From assembly GCA_045605445.1 (NCBI GenBank), contig JAZUPZ010000030.1, forward strand, positions 1-64,000: a stretch of 64,000 nucleotides of DNA, read 5' to 3'. Below are positions 33,198-43,800 of this stretch, piece by piece. The DNA comes from CAZMHL01 sp045605445 (GTDB lineage Bacteria > Bacillota > Clostridia > RGIG6154). Position numbers and translations under genes: made by a program. The number at the start of each line of letters is the position of its first letter. The first letter of the stretch is position 1. A model generated the notes under the pieces. It was given only the letters and a program-made list of their open reading frames with translations. It was not told the DNA's origin and did not search any database.

Positions 33198-35330
33198 ATG
33201 TTTAAGAGATTGGTAACATTGGTTCTTACATTGTTGCTTCTTGTGTCCTGTATATCTGTTCCTGCTGACGCGGCATCAATATACAACAGACAGAAGAAGA
33301 GCATTTACTTTGTAATGGACGACTCGACGAGTATGCAAGGAACGTTTGAATATGATGCAAACTACTCGCTGCAGACTTTGATAGCGATGTGTGATAAGGA
33401 AGACAGCGTTAACCTGTATTTTCTTAACAGCAGACCAAATAATCCTAAAAATCTGACTATGGCGAACAAAGATTCAAATATGATAGCAGATGTAAGAACA
33501 ACGTATCCTGCAGCAAATGGAGGAACTCCTTACGATGCAGTTTCTGTAGCACAGACCGAGTTAACCAATAGTGTTACACAGGGAGACGAAACGGAATACT
33601 GGCTCGTGGTTCTTACCGACGGAGGATTTGCAGAAGGAACTGTTTCAGATCCGGAACAGGATTTACAGGATTTTGCTGCAAAGCCACTTGCAAACGGAAC
33701 CTATCCCAATGTAATTTTTGTTTCAATCGGCGGATTTGTTACAATGACTTCAAAGGGAACATTCACTTTTATTCCCGGAAATAATATTATTGATGCAATG
33801 AACGCGGCGGCAAAAACAATATCCGGTCGTGTGGAGGTTCAGGGAACATACAGTGCGGATAATAAGGAAGTAACATTCAACGTTCCTTATCCGGCAAGAA
33901 ATATTGTTGTACTTACTCAGAATAATCAAACGAAAATTCAGTCTTATAAAAGTGCATCAAAGCTTAATATAACAGAAAATTATACGGTTGAATATCCGGT
34001 TGCCGGAACAAATATCGACAAGTCAACAGTATGCTTTGTAAAAGAAGCAAACGGCTCCAGCATCTCAGCAGGAGAAACTACGTTTACCTTTGATAAACCT
34101 CTTGATGCAGCTAATACAACTGTTCTTGTAGAGCCGGCTATCGGACTTGTGGCTCATTTTTACAATCAGGACGGTCAGGAGGTAAATCCCGACGAGCTGA
34201 GAATTGGTGAAAATGCAAAATTGAAGTTTTCTATTTGCGACAGCGAGACCCAGCAACCCATTGACGAATCTGTTCTTGGCGGAAATGTAGATTATTCCGT
34301 TAAAATAGACGGAAATGAATACAATGCAAATGAAATTGATTTTAAAGTTGGTTCAGATACATTGGAAATTGATATGTATGCTACTCTTCCCGACGGATAT
34401 GTTCTTGAAGCACATAATGTTTATAAAGACCTGCTGGTAAAAAGAGATGTTGTATTTTCTCTTTCAAATAACGGAACCTTCAAATCTGACTATTCAAAGC
34501 TTGATGAGGCAGAAGGTATTTGTGCAAACATTCTTATCAATGGAAAACCTGTAACAGGAGAACAACTTAAGGATTTTAAACTGAAAATTAAAGGGAAAAA
34601 TTATATTATTTCAAACTTCTCTGTAAAGAAGGACGAAGCAAACGGTTGCTTCGTTATTCAGCCGAAAGCAGGATGGATTTCCCCCCTTACGCCTAAAAAG
34701 AAAACTTATGAAGTAATCCTTACCGATAAAAAGGGAGCAACTCATACAGCTACAATGACAGTTGAAATCCCCGGAGCGAGAAGCTGGCTCCCGTTCATTT
34801 TGTTCCTTTTGGGAGTATATGTTCTTTTCTGTATTTTGTCAAAAAAATATTTCCGCTGGGGTGCAAATTTTACTGTGTGGGATGATGTTCTGCCTTCTGT
34901 GGATGACAGCGATAGCTATCCATACGAAAAAAGAACCATATGGAAATTGTATTTATATGAGCTTGGGGCAATGTTTAACCCAAGACGTTGGTTTGAAAAA
35001 GATTTCAGAGGTTGGCTGCATTTGCTTGATTTCTTTTTTGTTCCGTGCAGCAGTCAGAAGGTTACTATGTACACAATATCAAGAGGATATTTTGAAAATA
35101 TTACCTTGTATGCTGCAAAACACGGAAATATAAGAGTAAAAGATGCAACAATGCATGAGGTGGACGGTGAAATTGAGTCAGATTATGCAATAGTTCAGAC
35201 GAACCGTACAACGTTTATCGATTTCAACAGAACGGTTCAGAAGGGTTTGCTGCCTCTTTCAACCGGCGAAACTTTGGCAACGACAATTGACGATTGCGAC
35301 TGGTATGTAGTGTACAAAAATAAATTTTAA
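33198..35330 (+). CDS. Membrane-anchored von Willebrand factor A protein, gene 1 of the tubulin-like operon
   Basis: About 710 aa. Signal peptide MFKRLVTLVLTLLLLVSC with cleavage near ADA-A. A VWA domain follows at once: SIYFVMDDSTSMQG carries the metal-binding DxSxS, and LVVLTDGGFAEG supplies the later Asp. Then two or three beta-sandwich regions outside the cell, a single membrane helix (SWLPFILFLLGVYVLFCIL, residues about 528-550) and a 160-residue tail predicted inside with WRWFEKDF-like and beta-rich segments. Thus an extracytoplasmic adhesion-type sensor is tied to a cytoplasmic tail. ATG 33198 fits the signal peptide and has GGAGAG upstream. Next gene starts 23 bases later with AGGAGGG. 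Confidence 0.78.
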   Translation: MFKRLVTLVLTLLLLVSCISVPADAASIYNRQKKSIYFVMDDSTSMQGTFEYDANYSLQTLIAMCDKEDSVNLYFLNSRPNNPKNLTMANKDSNMIADVRTTYPAANGGTPYDAVSVAQTELTNSVTQGDETEYWLVVLTDGGFAEGTVSDPEQDLQDFAAKPLANGTYPNVIFVSIGGFVTMTSKGTFTFIPGNNIIDAMNAAAKTISGRVEVQGTYSADNKEVTFNVPYPARNIVVLTQNNQTKIQSYKSASKLNITENYTVEYPVAGTNIDKSTVCFVKEANGSSISAGETTFTFDKPLDAANTTVLVEPAIGLVAHFYNQDGQEVNPDELRIGENAKLKFSICDSETQQPIDESVLGGNVDYSVKIDGNEYNANEIDFKVGSDTLEIDMYATLPDGYVLEAHNVYKDLLVKRDVVFSLSNNGTFKSDYSKLDEAEGICANILINGKPVTGEQLKDFKLKIKGKNYIISNFSVKKDEANGCFVIQPKAGWISPLTPKKKTYEVILTDKKGATHTATMTVEIPGARSWLPFILFLLGVYVLFCILSKKYFRWGANFTVWDDVLPSVDDSDSYPYEKRTIWKLYLYELGAMFNPRRWFEKDFRGWLHLLDFFFVPCSSQKVTMYTISRGYFENITLYAAKHGNIRVKDATMHEVDGEIESDYAIVQTNRTTFIDFNRTVQKGLLPLSTGETLATTIDDCDWYVVYKNKF

Positions 35331-35353
35331 TTATGTATTTAGGAGGGTAAAAA

Positions 35354-38300
35354 ATGGCAAATGATGTAAATAATCCAAATCCAAGAATAAGACCAAGACA
35401 GGTTCTTCTAATCGGTCTTGGCGGTATAGGAAGCAGAACGGTGGATAAAGTGCTTTCCATTATGCCGGAAGGATATAAAAAATATACAAGAGCTATTGCG
35501 GTTGATACAGATATCGGTGAGCTTCACGGAGAACTTAAGCATATTCCCGTTGACAACAGAATTGCTTTAGGCTCTGACCTTAACACAAAACAGTCTGTTA
35601 CAATAGGAGATTATATCAAAAATAATCCAACTACAACCGATTGGTTTGTAAAAGGCGGGAAGCTCGATGTTATCAAAGGAAGAAATACAACTCAGGGTGC
35701 AAAACAGGTAAGAATGGTTTCAAGAATTGCTCTTGCTGCAACAAACGATTTTTGCGGAATGAAAACCACTCTTGAAAAGGTTATCCGTCAGTTTAATGCA
35801 GATGACGGTGCCGTGGGAGGCAACGGAATGCTTGTTATGATTGTTTGTTCTGTTGCAGGCGGAACAGGCGCGGGTACAGTATTGCAGTTTCCGCTCTACC
35901 TCGAACAGGCTCTTTCCGGGCTTTTTGCCGATGAGGATGTTCAGATTGACTGTTCTATGCTTCTTCCTGATATGTTCAGAGATGTACAGAGCGATGAAAA
36001 CTATTTTGCGGCAAAGGCAAATGCTTATGCGGTAATTCGTGAGCTCGCTTCTCTTAATTCAAGAAAGCTCAGAAGAGGAGATATAATAGCAAATGCCGAT
36101 CTTGAGGTAAAAGAAGAAGAAAGTGCTCCTTTTGGAAGAGTTCTCTTTTTTGACAGCACAAGTATGGCAGGGGATACCCTGAACGGAGACCTGGACCACG
36201 TTTATGTTCCAAAAGTAGCAACCGCTCTTAATGAATATCTTTTTGGTCCTGTAAACGGAAAAATTACCAGTGCTCTTGATAATACTTTAAGAAGAGTATA
36301 TGAAAGTGACAATCAGGCAATTTTCGGTTCTGTTGGAACTTCAAGGCTTTGTTTCCCGAGAGCAACATATACTCAGTATGTAACAGCGCAATGGGTTTCT
36401 AAGGCAATAGCAAAACAGTGGCTCCAGATTGACCAACAGGCTATGAGTCTTTACAAGGAAGAATTTAAAAAAGCAGTTGATAATGATACAGAAAGACCCG
36501 ATAAAGAAAAAAGACTTCGTGAATTGTTCTGTATGATAGTTGATGAAGAAGCAGAAAAAAATCGTTTCTATAAAGAAATAAAATCAAAATTTAAAGTAAC
36601 GGCACCCGCCGGCGTTAAAAGAACTGTTAACAGCAAAAAAATTGACAATTTGGTTCAGCTTTTCTGGAATAACTGCACAGAGCATCTTAAAGCAAAAAAG
36701 GAAAGCGACGAAGAGTACAAAAAGGGAAAACGTGCATTCGAAAACAATTTTAACGGTAAAGGTATAGAGTTAGCACGTTCAATAGAATTACTTCAGAATT
36801 ATGAAAAGACAGCTAAAAAGCTTATTATGTCCGGACCGATTTACGCTAAACAGGTTTTTTGTCCTTCAGAAGCAGAAGATGGTACCTTGTATGAAGCAAG
36901 AGTTGATGAAAGCACACTCTTCGGATTTATAAAAGCTAAAAAGCTTCATCCGATAATGATTCGTTATTTTCTGTATAAACTTTATGAATTGCTTGTGAAA
37001 GAAGCAGGTCATTCGGGACAGGCAGTATATTATGATGAAATAAAGAAATACAAAAAAGTTAACAAAGAGTGCAGAGAACTTATAAATAAAGAAGCAGGCG
37101 CAATAGAAACAAATATTCTTTCAGATGTAAATGCAAGCTTTGCAGAAACAGCATTAAAAGATCTTGAAATATATATGGAAGAATACGAAGATATGTTCAA
37201 GCAGTTGAATGTTGTTATCGATCATTTTGAAGACAAAATAGAAAACTGCGAAAATCAGCTTCCTCTTCTTAATCAGGAAAGCGGTACTGTTCTTGCCGGC
37301 GGAAAGCTTTCTATGATGTATGCCTGGAGAAAGATTGATGAGGAAATCAGCGCCGGTGAAGATGCATTTACTATCGATGATGACCTTAACGGAAAAATTC
37401 ACGAAATTGTCTACAGGGCTTTTGTAAAACAGGTTGTTGATCTTGCAAATGTTAAAGTTAAGCTTCCCGGCGATAAAAAGCTGAAGGTCAGAACCCGTTA
37501 TGAAAGTATTGTTGAAAGAGAACTTCAGCGTTATTATGCAAAGAAAATCAACACAAATTATACTCATTGCTTCCCGAAAAATGTTATTGAAGCTGCCCTT
37601 CTTCAGTGCGGCCTTGAAAATGCTTACAAAAAAGAAGCTCAGGGAATTGATTCAACCGTTGGATTTAATTATTCAATGTTTATTGAACGTAATCCGGTTC
37701 CGTATAATATCAAAAAAGAAGAAGTTGGTTATGTAACAGATGCTGAATATTTCTCAAATCTGTTGAATGCACTGATTGGAAAGGGCAAACCTTTCTGCGG
37801 AAGAGTTGAAGGACTTGGAGACAGTCTTCCGATTATAAACAGACTTCTTGCTCTTGACAGATCAATGTTAAGAACAAAGGAAGACTCCCTGCATTTTGAC
37901 GAAGACGGTGTTCCTGAAACAGTTTATATTGAAGACGAAATTATCGAAGGTGTAAGTTCCTCTTCAATTGGTAATTTCAGTGTTAATACTAAGTTTATCG
38001 ATGGTGGAATATCTGTAGATGAAATTGCTTCGGTTACAACGGTTACGGGACTTGAACCTAAGTCATTTGTTTCCTTCCTTCCGCCTGATAATAATGAGCA
38101 TTCTCCTACAAAGGAACAGTCATATTTTGCTGCATATAACGATTTTGTTGATAAAATGACCCAGAATCCAAGCGTAATAACTCCGCATCTTCACTGGAGA
38201 TGGCATATGGCAGGTATGCTTGAAGATTTAACTTCCGGTTATACCAATACATATTCACAGCAGGCGGCAGAAGCCTTTATGTATGGCTTCATTTTCGACA

Positions 38301-39064
38301 TAATCCGCTTTGGTGATGACGGAATTGTTACAATTGGAAAGCTTGGACAGAATATATTTAAAAAGGCTCTCGGCGGCGAAACAGAAAAAGAATATCTCTT
38401 CCTTAAACCGGAAATTCATGCAAGCTTTGATAATATGGGAAGAAGAGAAAAACGCAACACAATGGATGAACTCTTTGCTAAAGTGATAGAGCTTTTGTCA
38501 ACTTCTACAGACTTAAGAAGTGCAATTATTGCATATAGCGAAGAAAAAATGAAATTGTTTGAGTTAAACAGCTCTCCTGATTTTATTGTTAAATGTCTTG
38601 AGTCAGAAAATTTAAACAAAGAAGCTTATTATAATGATATTCTTGATATTGTAATTGCATATCACAGAGCAACAAGACATCTTAGTGAAGATGAAGTTCT
38701 CAAAGCTGATAAAGTTGTAGAACTTATGTATAAATTCCTTCTTAAAAAGTTCTACGATGTTGCAAAATATGTTGCATATAAAGATAATTCCGACGTTAAG
38801 GGTATATATGAAGCATATGTTAAGATGCTCTATAAAGTTGCTGCCGACGACGATCCGGTTAAAACCGAAGATACCGTTAAAGCTGATATAAATGATATGA
38901 TAGATAATATGCCGGAAGGCGGTATAGATAAAATAAGCGACTGGGTTAATAACATCAGCGGAACTATTGCCAAGAAACCGAGAAATCCTTTTGAACCGGA
39001 CGGACGTTACGGTTTGGATGCGGCTCTTGAAATGGTAATCGTTTTTATGAATGAAGAACAATAA
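35354..39064 (+). CDS. Tubulin/FtsZ-superfamily GTPase-like protein (Tubulin_2 type), gene 2
   Basis: 1236 aa, far longer than FtsZ (about 380). The N-terminal Rossmann GTPase starts VLLIGLGGIGSRTVDKVL (residues about 18-34, T1 loop) and has the tubulin signature CSVAGGTGAGTVLQFPLYL (about 164-182), the T4 loop that contacts the nucleotide phosphates. IDCSMLLPDMFRDV follows as the T5-T6 region. The remaining 1000 residues are mostly helical, with no membrane segment, and hold no motif I know. Proteins of this layout are placed in a Tubulin-like Pfam family and have been proposed, on gene context, to work in membrane remodelling with VWA proteins. Here it sits between a VWA membrane protein and a membrane coiled-coil protein. 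Function unknown. Confidence 0.78.
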   Translation: MANDVNNPNPRIRPRQVLLIGLGGIGSRTVDKVLSIMPEGYKKYTRAIAVDTDIGELHGELKHIPVDNRIALGSDLNTKQSVTIGDYIKNNPTTTDWFVKGGKLDVIKGRNTTQGAKQVRMVSRIALAATNDFCGMKTTLEKVIRQFNADDGAVGGNGMLVMIVCSVAGGTGAGTVLQFPLYLEQALSGLFADEDVQIDCSMLLPDMFRDVQSDENYFAAKANAYAVIRELASLNSRKLRRGDIIANADLEVKEEESAPFGRVLFFDSTSMAGDTLNGDLDHVYVPKVATALNEYLFGPVNGKITSALDNTLRRVYESDNQAIFGSVGTSRLCFPRATYTQYVTAQWVSKAIAKQWLQIDQQAMSLYKEEFKKAVDNDTERPDKEKRLRELFCMIVDEEAEKNRFYKEIKSKFKVTAPAGVKRTVNSKKIDNLVQLFWNNCTEHLKAKKESDEEYKKGKRAFENNFNGKGIELARSIELLQNYEKTAKKLIMSGPIYAKQVFCPSEAEDGTLYEARVDESTLFGFIKAKKLHPIMIRYFLYKLYELLVKEAGHSGQAVYYDEIKKYKKVNKECRELINKEAGAIETNILSDVNASFAETALKDLEIYMEEYEDMFKQLNVVIDHFEDKIENCENQLPLLNQESGTVLAGGKLSMMYAWRKIDEEISAGEDAFTIDDDLNGKIHEIVYRAFVKQVVDLANVKVKLPGDKKLKVRTRYESIVERELQRYYAKKINTNYTHCFPKNVIEAALLQCGLENAYKKEAQGIDSTVGFNYSMFIERNPVPYNIKKEEVGYVTDAEYFSNLLNALIGKGKPFCGRVEGLGDSLPIINRLLALDRSMLRTKEDSLHFDEDGVPETVYIEDEIIEGVSSSSIGNFSVNTKFIDGGISVDEIASVTTVTGLEPKSFVSFLPPDNNEHSPTKEQSYFAAYNDFVDKMTQNPSVITPHLHWRWHMAGMLEDLTSGYTNTYSQQAAEAFMYGFIFDIIRFGDDGIVTIGKLGQNIFKKALGGETEKEYLFLKPEIHASFDNMGRREKRNTMDELFAKVIELLSTSTDLRSAIIAYSEEKMKLFELNSSPDFIVKCLESENLNKEAYYNDILDIVIAYHRATRHLSEDEVLKADKVVELMYKFLLKKFYDVAKYVAYKDNSDVKGIYEAYVKMLYKVAADDDPVKTEDTVKADINDMIDNMPEGGIDKISDWVNNISGTIAKKPRNPFEPDGRYGLDAALEMVIVFMNEEQ

Positions 39065-39081
39065 GACAAGGAATATTGCTT

Positions 39082-40827
39082 ATGAAAAATTATCGTACAA
39101 TTATAGTTATAAATCAGGAAATTTATACAAAAATTGAATTGTACAGACAATTTCTTGAAAAAAGTGAGTTTAAAAGCTGCTTGGATCGCGCAATTTTTCT
39201 TAGAGACGATTCGGTTGAGGAAATCCCCTCAACCGAATTGAACACTGTGGAAAATTTTGTATATCTTTTCGGAACCATAAATAAAGAGCAGTATGAAGCT
39301 CACTACAATTCAATAGAAGAAAAAAGAAAAAAATATCAGAATGCTGTTCACTATATGCTTTTCTGCCGTGATGAATGTCAGGAGGAGGCGTATGATGAAT
39401 CTGAAGGTGCAGATCCGTTTGTTCACAAAACATATGCTTTGGGAATTCTCGGTGAAGACCTTGAAACAGATGCTGATGAGGCAGGATTAACAGACGATTT
39501 GAATTGCCTTAAACTTCTTGCTCTTGCAATGGCAATATGCCGTTTTAATGAAGGTAAAGGCGATGCTCATTTTGAAAGCTACTATATGTGTGTAAATGTT
39601 AAGCTTGATTATAAAAATATCTTTTATGCAATTATGCACAGTCTCAGCAAAGAAGCAGATCTGATAAACGAAAAAGAAAGAGAAATCAAAATGAATGAAG
39701 AAATGGTTTCTCTGCTTAAAAAGAAAAAAGCAAATAAATGCGAAGGTAACTACGGCGACGTTGATACGGCTGATACGGAAACCGGACTTAAAAGCAAATT
39801 CTCCGATTATAAAAATATAAGCACTCTTCAAAGAGATATGGAAGTTGCTTTTAAAATCGGAAGTGAGTCTTTAGAGCAGTCTATTTCAAAAAAGATTGAC
39901 GTGGCAAGATGTGCCTTGGCAATAGAAGAGGAGTTTAAACCGGAGTTTCGTTTAACAACCGAAGATGGCAAGGTTGAACTCGAACTTGTTGAAAATGCAA
40001 AGTATTTTCAGAATTATATGAGTATAACCGAAGTTGAGAAGGAAAAAGAAGCGCAAGAGGTGGCACAGCCCGCAGATTTGCTGAAAAAACCCGTTTTGGA
40101 AGAAAATCCTGATTTTATTCAGTTCAGAGCACTTGTGCCTCTTGCAAAGGATTTTGATGAAAACAGAAAGTTCAAACCGTGGGTAACGCTTTTGGCAGGC
40201 CTGTGTTTTGCAGTTCTTTTTGCTCTCATTAGCGGTCTTGTGTATTTTGTAAGATATATTACTATGGGTCTTGTGGGTGTTGCCTGGTCGGATGTTGTGA
40301 AAACTCTGGCAATTCCGGCAGCGGGGCTTCTCTTAACAGGAGTTGCAGGATTGCTTATATATTTAATACGTTATTTGATTTGCAAATCTATTTTCAAAAA
40401 CGTGTATAAGGGTTTGAAAAAATTCCTTGACAGCAGAAAAGATATCAGCAATAAAATAAAAGAGTATATAAATAAATATCTTACTGTTTATTACAATTAT
40501 CATATAAAACATTCAAGAATAGAAAAACTTCATGAAGAAAATGCGGTTCTTGAAAATGAAATAAAGATAATAAAAGGAAAAGTAACTCCGATAAACGATG
40601 TGGCAGATACCATTTGCCTTCTTAACGGAGGAGATATTGAAATTCCGAAGCTTGTTCCCGATGAAGCTGACGGTGAAGAGGCTTTGTCTATGAAAAAACA
40701 GCTTGAAAAATCGGTTGAAATTACCACTGTGGTTAATTGCTCAGACGGTGCAATTAAAACGGTAACACCCTGGGCGAGCGAAATAAGCTACGGGGTTGGA
40801 AATTTAAACAGCGAAGGGGGAAGATGA
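39082..40827 (+). CDS. Coiled-coil membrane protein, gene 3 of the tubulin-like operon
   Basis: 581 aa, no family recognised. Residues 1-190 form a soluble, mixed domain (KNYRTIIVINQEIYTKIELYR; FVYLFGTINKEQY). A Lys/Glu-rich helical stretch (about 195-300) looks like coiled coil. Two membrane helices follow (about 366-395, WVTLLAGLCFAVLFALISGL, and about 410-435, LAIPAAGLLLTGVAGLLIYL), then a charged helical C-terminal part (DISNKIKEYINKY, ENAVLENEIKIIKGK). The N-terminal shape, small acidic and cytosolic, suggests an adaptor joining the GTPase to the membrane. ATG 39082 is favoured over TTG 39076, which is too close to the SD AAGGA. It ends inside the start of gene 4 (ATGATGA). Confidence 0.6.
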   Translation: MKNYRTIIVINQEIYTKIELYRQFLEKSEFKSCLDRAIFLRDDSVEEIPSTELNTVENFVYLFGTINKEQYEAHYNSIEEKRKKYQNAVHYMLFCRDECQEEAYDESEGADPFVHKTYALGILGEDLETDADEAGLTDDLNCLKLLALAMAICRFNEGKGDAHFESYYMCVNVKLDYKNIFYAIMHSLSKEADLINEKEREIKMNEEMVSLLKKKKANKCEGNYGDVDTADTETGLKSKFSDYKNISTLQRDMEVAFKIGSESLEQSISKKIDVARCALAIEEEFKPEFRLTTEDGKVELELVENAKYFQNYMSITEVEKEKEAQEVAQPADLLKKPVLEENPDFIQFRALVPLAKDFDENRKFKPWVTLLAGLCFAVLFALISGLVYFVRYITMGLVGVAWSDVVKTLAIPAAGLLLTGVAGLLIYLIRYLICKSIFKNVYKGLKKFLDSRKDISNKIKEYINKYLTVYYNYHIKHSRIEKLHEENAVLENEIKIIKGKVTPINDVADTICLLNGGDIEIPKLVPDEADGEEALSMKKQLEKSVEITTVVNCSDGAIKTVTPWASEISYGVGNLNSEGGR

Positions 40828-43800
40828 TGAGAATATATATTATGCTTTTGATAATGTACATAATTGAATGTCTGCCTTCGCCGAAAAAAAGTGACCGATA
40901 TCGTAATGTAAATGCGCTTGCGGTTTCCTTCTGGATTTTAATTGGCGCACTTTTAATGGATATATATGCTGCATTGTCCCTGAGCCTTAATTACGGCGAA
41001 AGCGAACTGTTTGCTTTTCTTGCCATTCAGACAGCTATAATTGTTATTGTGAAAATTTATACTTCTCATAAGGATTCAAGGGTAAAATATGGAATACCGC
41101 CTAAATATAATTCCGGATGGAGATATAAAATAATATCTTCTTTTTATGCAACAGAACAAAGAAGCTCAATTATTTACACAAGAGAAGCAACAAATCAGAT
41201 TGGAATTGTAGCTTTATTGTGTGTATCTGTTCTTTTTTCAACGTTTGTTTATCAGGCAGTAGCCTATTCTGCCATTGGCAATACATTGTTTATACCGTTT
41301 TCTGCGGGAGCTTTGTTTGCTTTGGTTGTTGAATTTTCCATTTTCTGTTCGGGAGAGTCCCGCTGGAAAAAACTGGTTGAACAGTATAAAAAACGCAAAA
41401 AGTGCAAAAACCGCAGAGAGCTTGCGAAGGTGATGTTTTCTTCAATAACAGATTTTTCATATATTTTTATGAAGAATTTTGTTTGGGAGCCTTTGCATAT
41501 TATGCGAGCTACCAAATTCAAGTGGAAAAAAGATTCTTTTGAAAGCTCTATAAAATACTACGATTTTACCAACGGAACCAAACAGGATTACATTTCCAAA
41601 GAATATAATCCCGAACTGGAAGAGTTTATTGAAAGTAATGGCTTGACAGCCAACGAAATGTACATAACGGCGTACAATCTTATTGACCGTAACCAGAATG
41701 TGCTTATAAAAACTCCTTCCTATGTTGAGTTTGAACCTTATTTTATTTCTATGATAAAAATGAAGGTTGCTAAAACTCAGAAAATAGTTCTTATTGTAAG
41801 CAACGAAGAAAAGAAAAAGCTTACATTACAGAAAATTAACAACTCCTTCAAGGAATATATGGGTTTTGATGAAATTCCTCTTATGTTAACTATAGATGAA
41901 TGTGTTGCAAGATTGAAGGAATTAGAAGCCGAGGAAGGCGAAAGAGTAAAACTTTCGCATTTTGAAGAGCTTACCAATAAAGGAAAGGTTGAAATAGAAA
42001 CGGGAGACACCCGTCCTGTTAAATCGCCTGATATAATAATTGCGGCGCCTGAAGATATCTGCGCTCCTGAAAACACAGAATTTTTAAGAGAAGCAGTAAA
42101 TAATTTAGGGCTTATAGTTTATTATGATTTTTCCGATTCTGTTCAGGAAGAAGCATTGTTTGCTAAAATTGTACATTCAGTTTTAGATTATGACGATAAA
42201 GTAAGTTCACTTTATATGGCAGACAGCTTTTTCGATCTTGAACAGGTTGTAGACAATTTCTTCTCAAAGAGGAATATTTATGAAATTATAATACCGAGAA
42301 AGCCGTCCTCAGAAAGCTTTGTAATGGGCTGGAAGGCTGAAAATGTAAATGAAATGCAGGCAAGAACAAATCCCGATGCATCAAGAGATATGGGTAACCA
42401 TATACCTATTCTTTACGACGCAGGCTCCTGCACAGAAAACGATTTTATGATTGTAGAAGATGAGTTTGATACATATGTTGAAAATCAAATGAATTTTTCT
42501 AATGAAAGAATAGCAAGAAGATTCGACTACCACGTGGGCTGGACAGATGTAATCGGCGGAAAGAGCGTAATGTGTACGGTTTCTGATACTTATAATAATG
42601 TAGCTCATACCTATCTTGCAATGAGTGGCGTTGGTTCTGAAACTGAGTATATCAATATTATTTCAAGACCGTATCTTCTCAGAAATTATCTTATGTATCA
42701 CCTTCGCTTTTTCACTTTGTATCCGGGAGTTCTTTCAAGCTATTCTCCGGGTCTGATAAAAACCCCGAAAGCACTTGCATATGAAGCAGTTGTTAAGCTT
42801 TTTGTAGTAGGTTGTACAGAGGAGCAGCTTTTTAATTATGTGCAACTAACCTCTCTTGTTTGCGAAAAGCTGCCTGAAGCTATGGTGAGGGCGTTGGTTA
42901 AATGTGCAGGATATGAACACGAAAATGAAGTTGTTATTACAAAAAATGTTCACGACAGATACTTTATAGATGCAAAAACATATAATACTGTCATTAAAGA
43001 AAGCGGTTTGGTTGAAAAAATTGAATTTGTAACTAACCGTCATGTTTATGTTCGTAACAAGCGCGATTATAATTATCTTATTCCTCATCAGAAGATTGTT
43101 CTTGACGGAGTAAAATATACTGTTGAAAAAATTGACGGAAACAGAGTAGAACTTACCGATTCGAACACCCGTGAGCCTATCTTTATTATGCGCCCTGTTC
43201 GCTCCTGCAAAATAAAGGTTAACGAAGTTGAAGAATACGGAAGCCATATTCAGAATAACAGCAATTCGTCGCTTACTTTCAGAAGATTGATATCTGATGT
43301 TGAACTTGATACATTCGGAAATATTGTTTTTAAAGACAGTTATCATCCATTTTGTGATGATGCAAGATATGATTATCACACTATTGCGGAAGCAAAGCGT
43401 AAAAACTATAACAATGTAAACGTGTTCAGTATAACATTGGGAAGCAGACTTATAAATGCAGAAAACCGTAACAGAGTTGCTCATTTGCTGGCATTGCTTC
43501 TGAACGAAATGCTGCCCACCTTTTTCCCAAGACATTCAAAAAGAATTGTAGTAGGATGTTCAGGATGGAACATAACTTCAGAGCTTGAAGAACAGAACGT
43601 TTCAACTCTTCATACCGTTGCTCAGATGGATGTGGAAAATTTTGAAGAGGCTTCAGAAAACGAAATCAGCTTGTTTATTCTTGAGGATTCTTCAGTTGAA
43701 ACCGGCCTTGTAAATGTTTTCTGGCAGGACGAAGAATTCAGATATATGCTTAAAGTGCTTGAGGATTATCTTTACTATCAGAAAATGATAAACAGAAGAG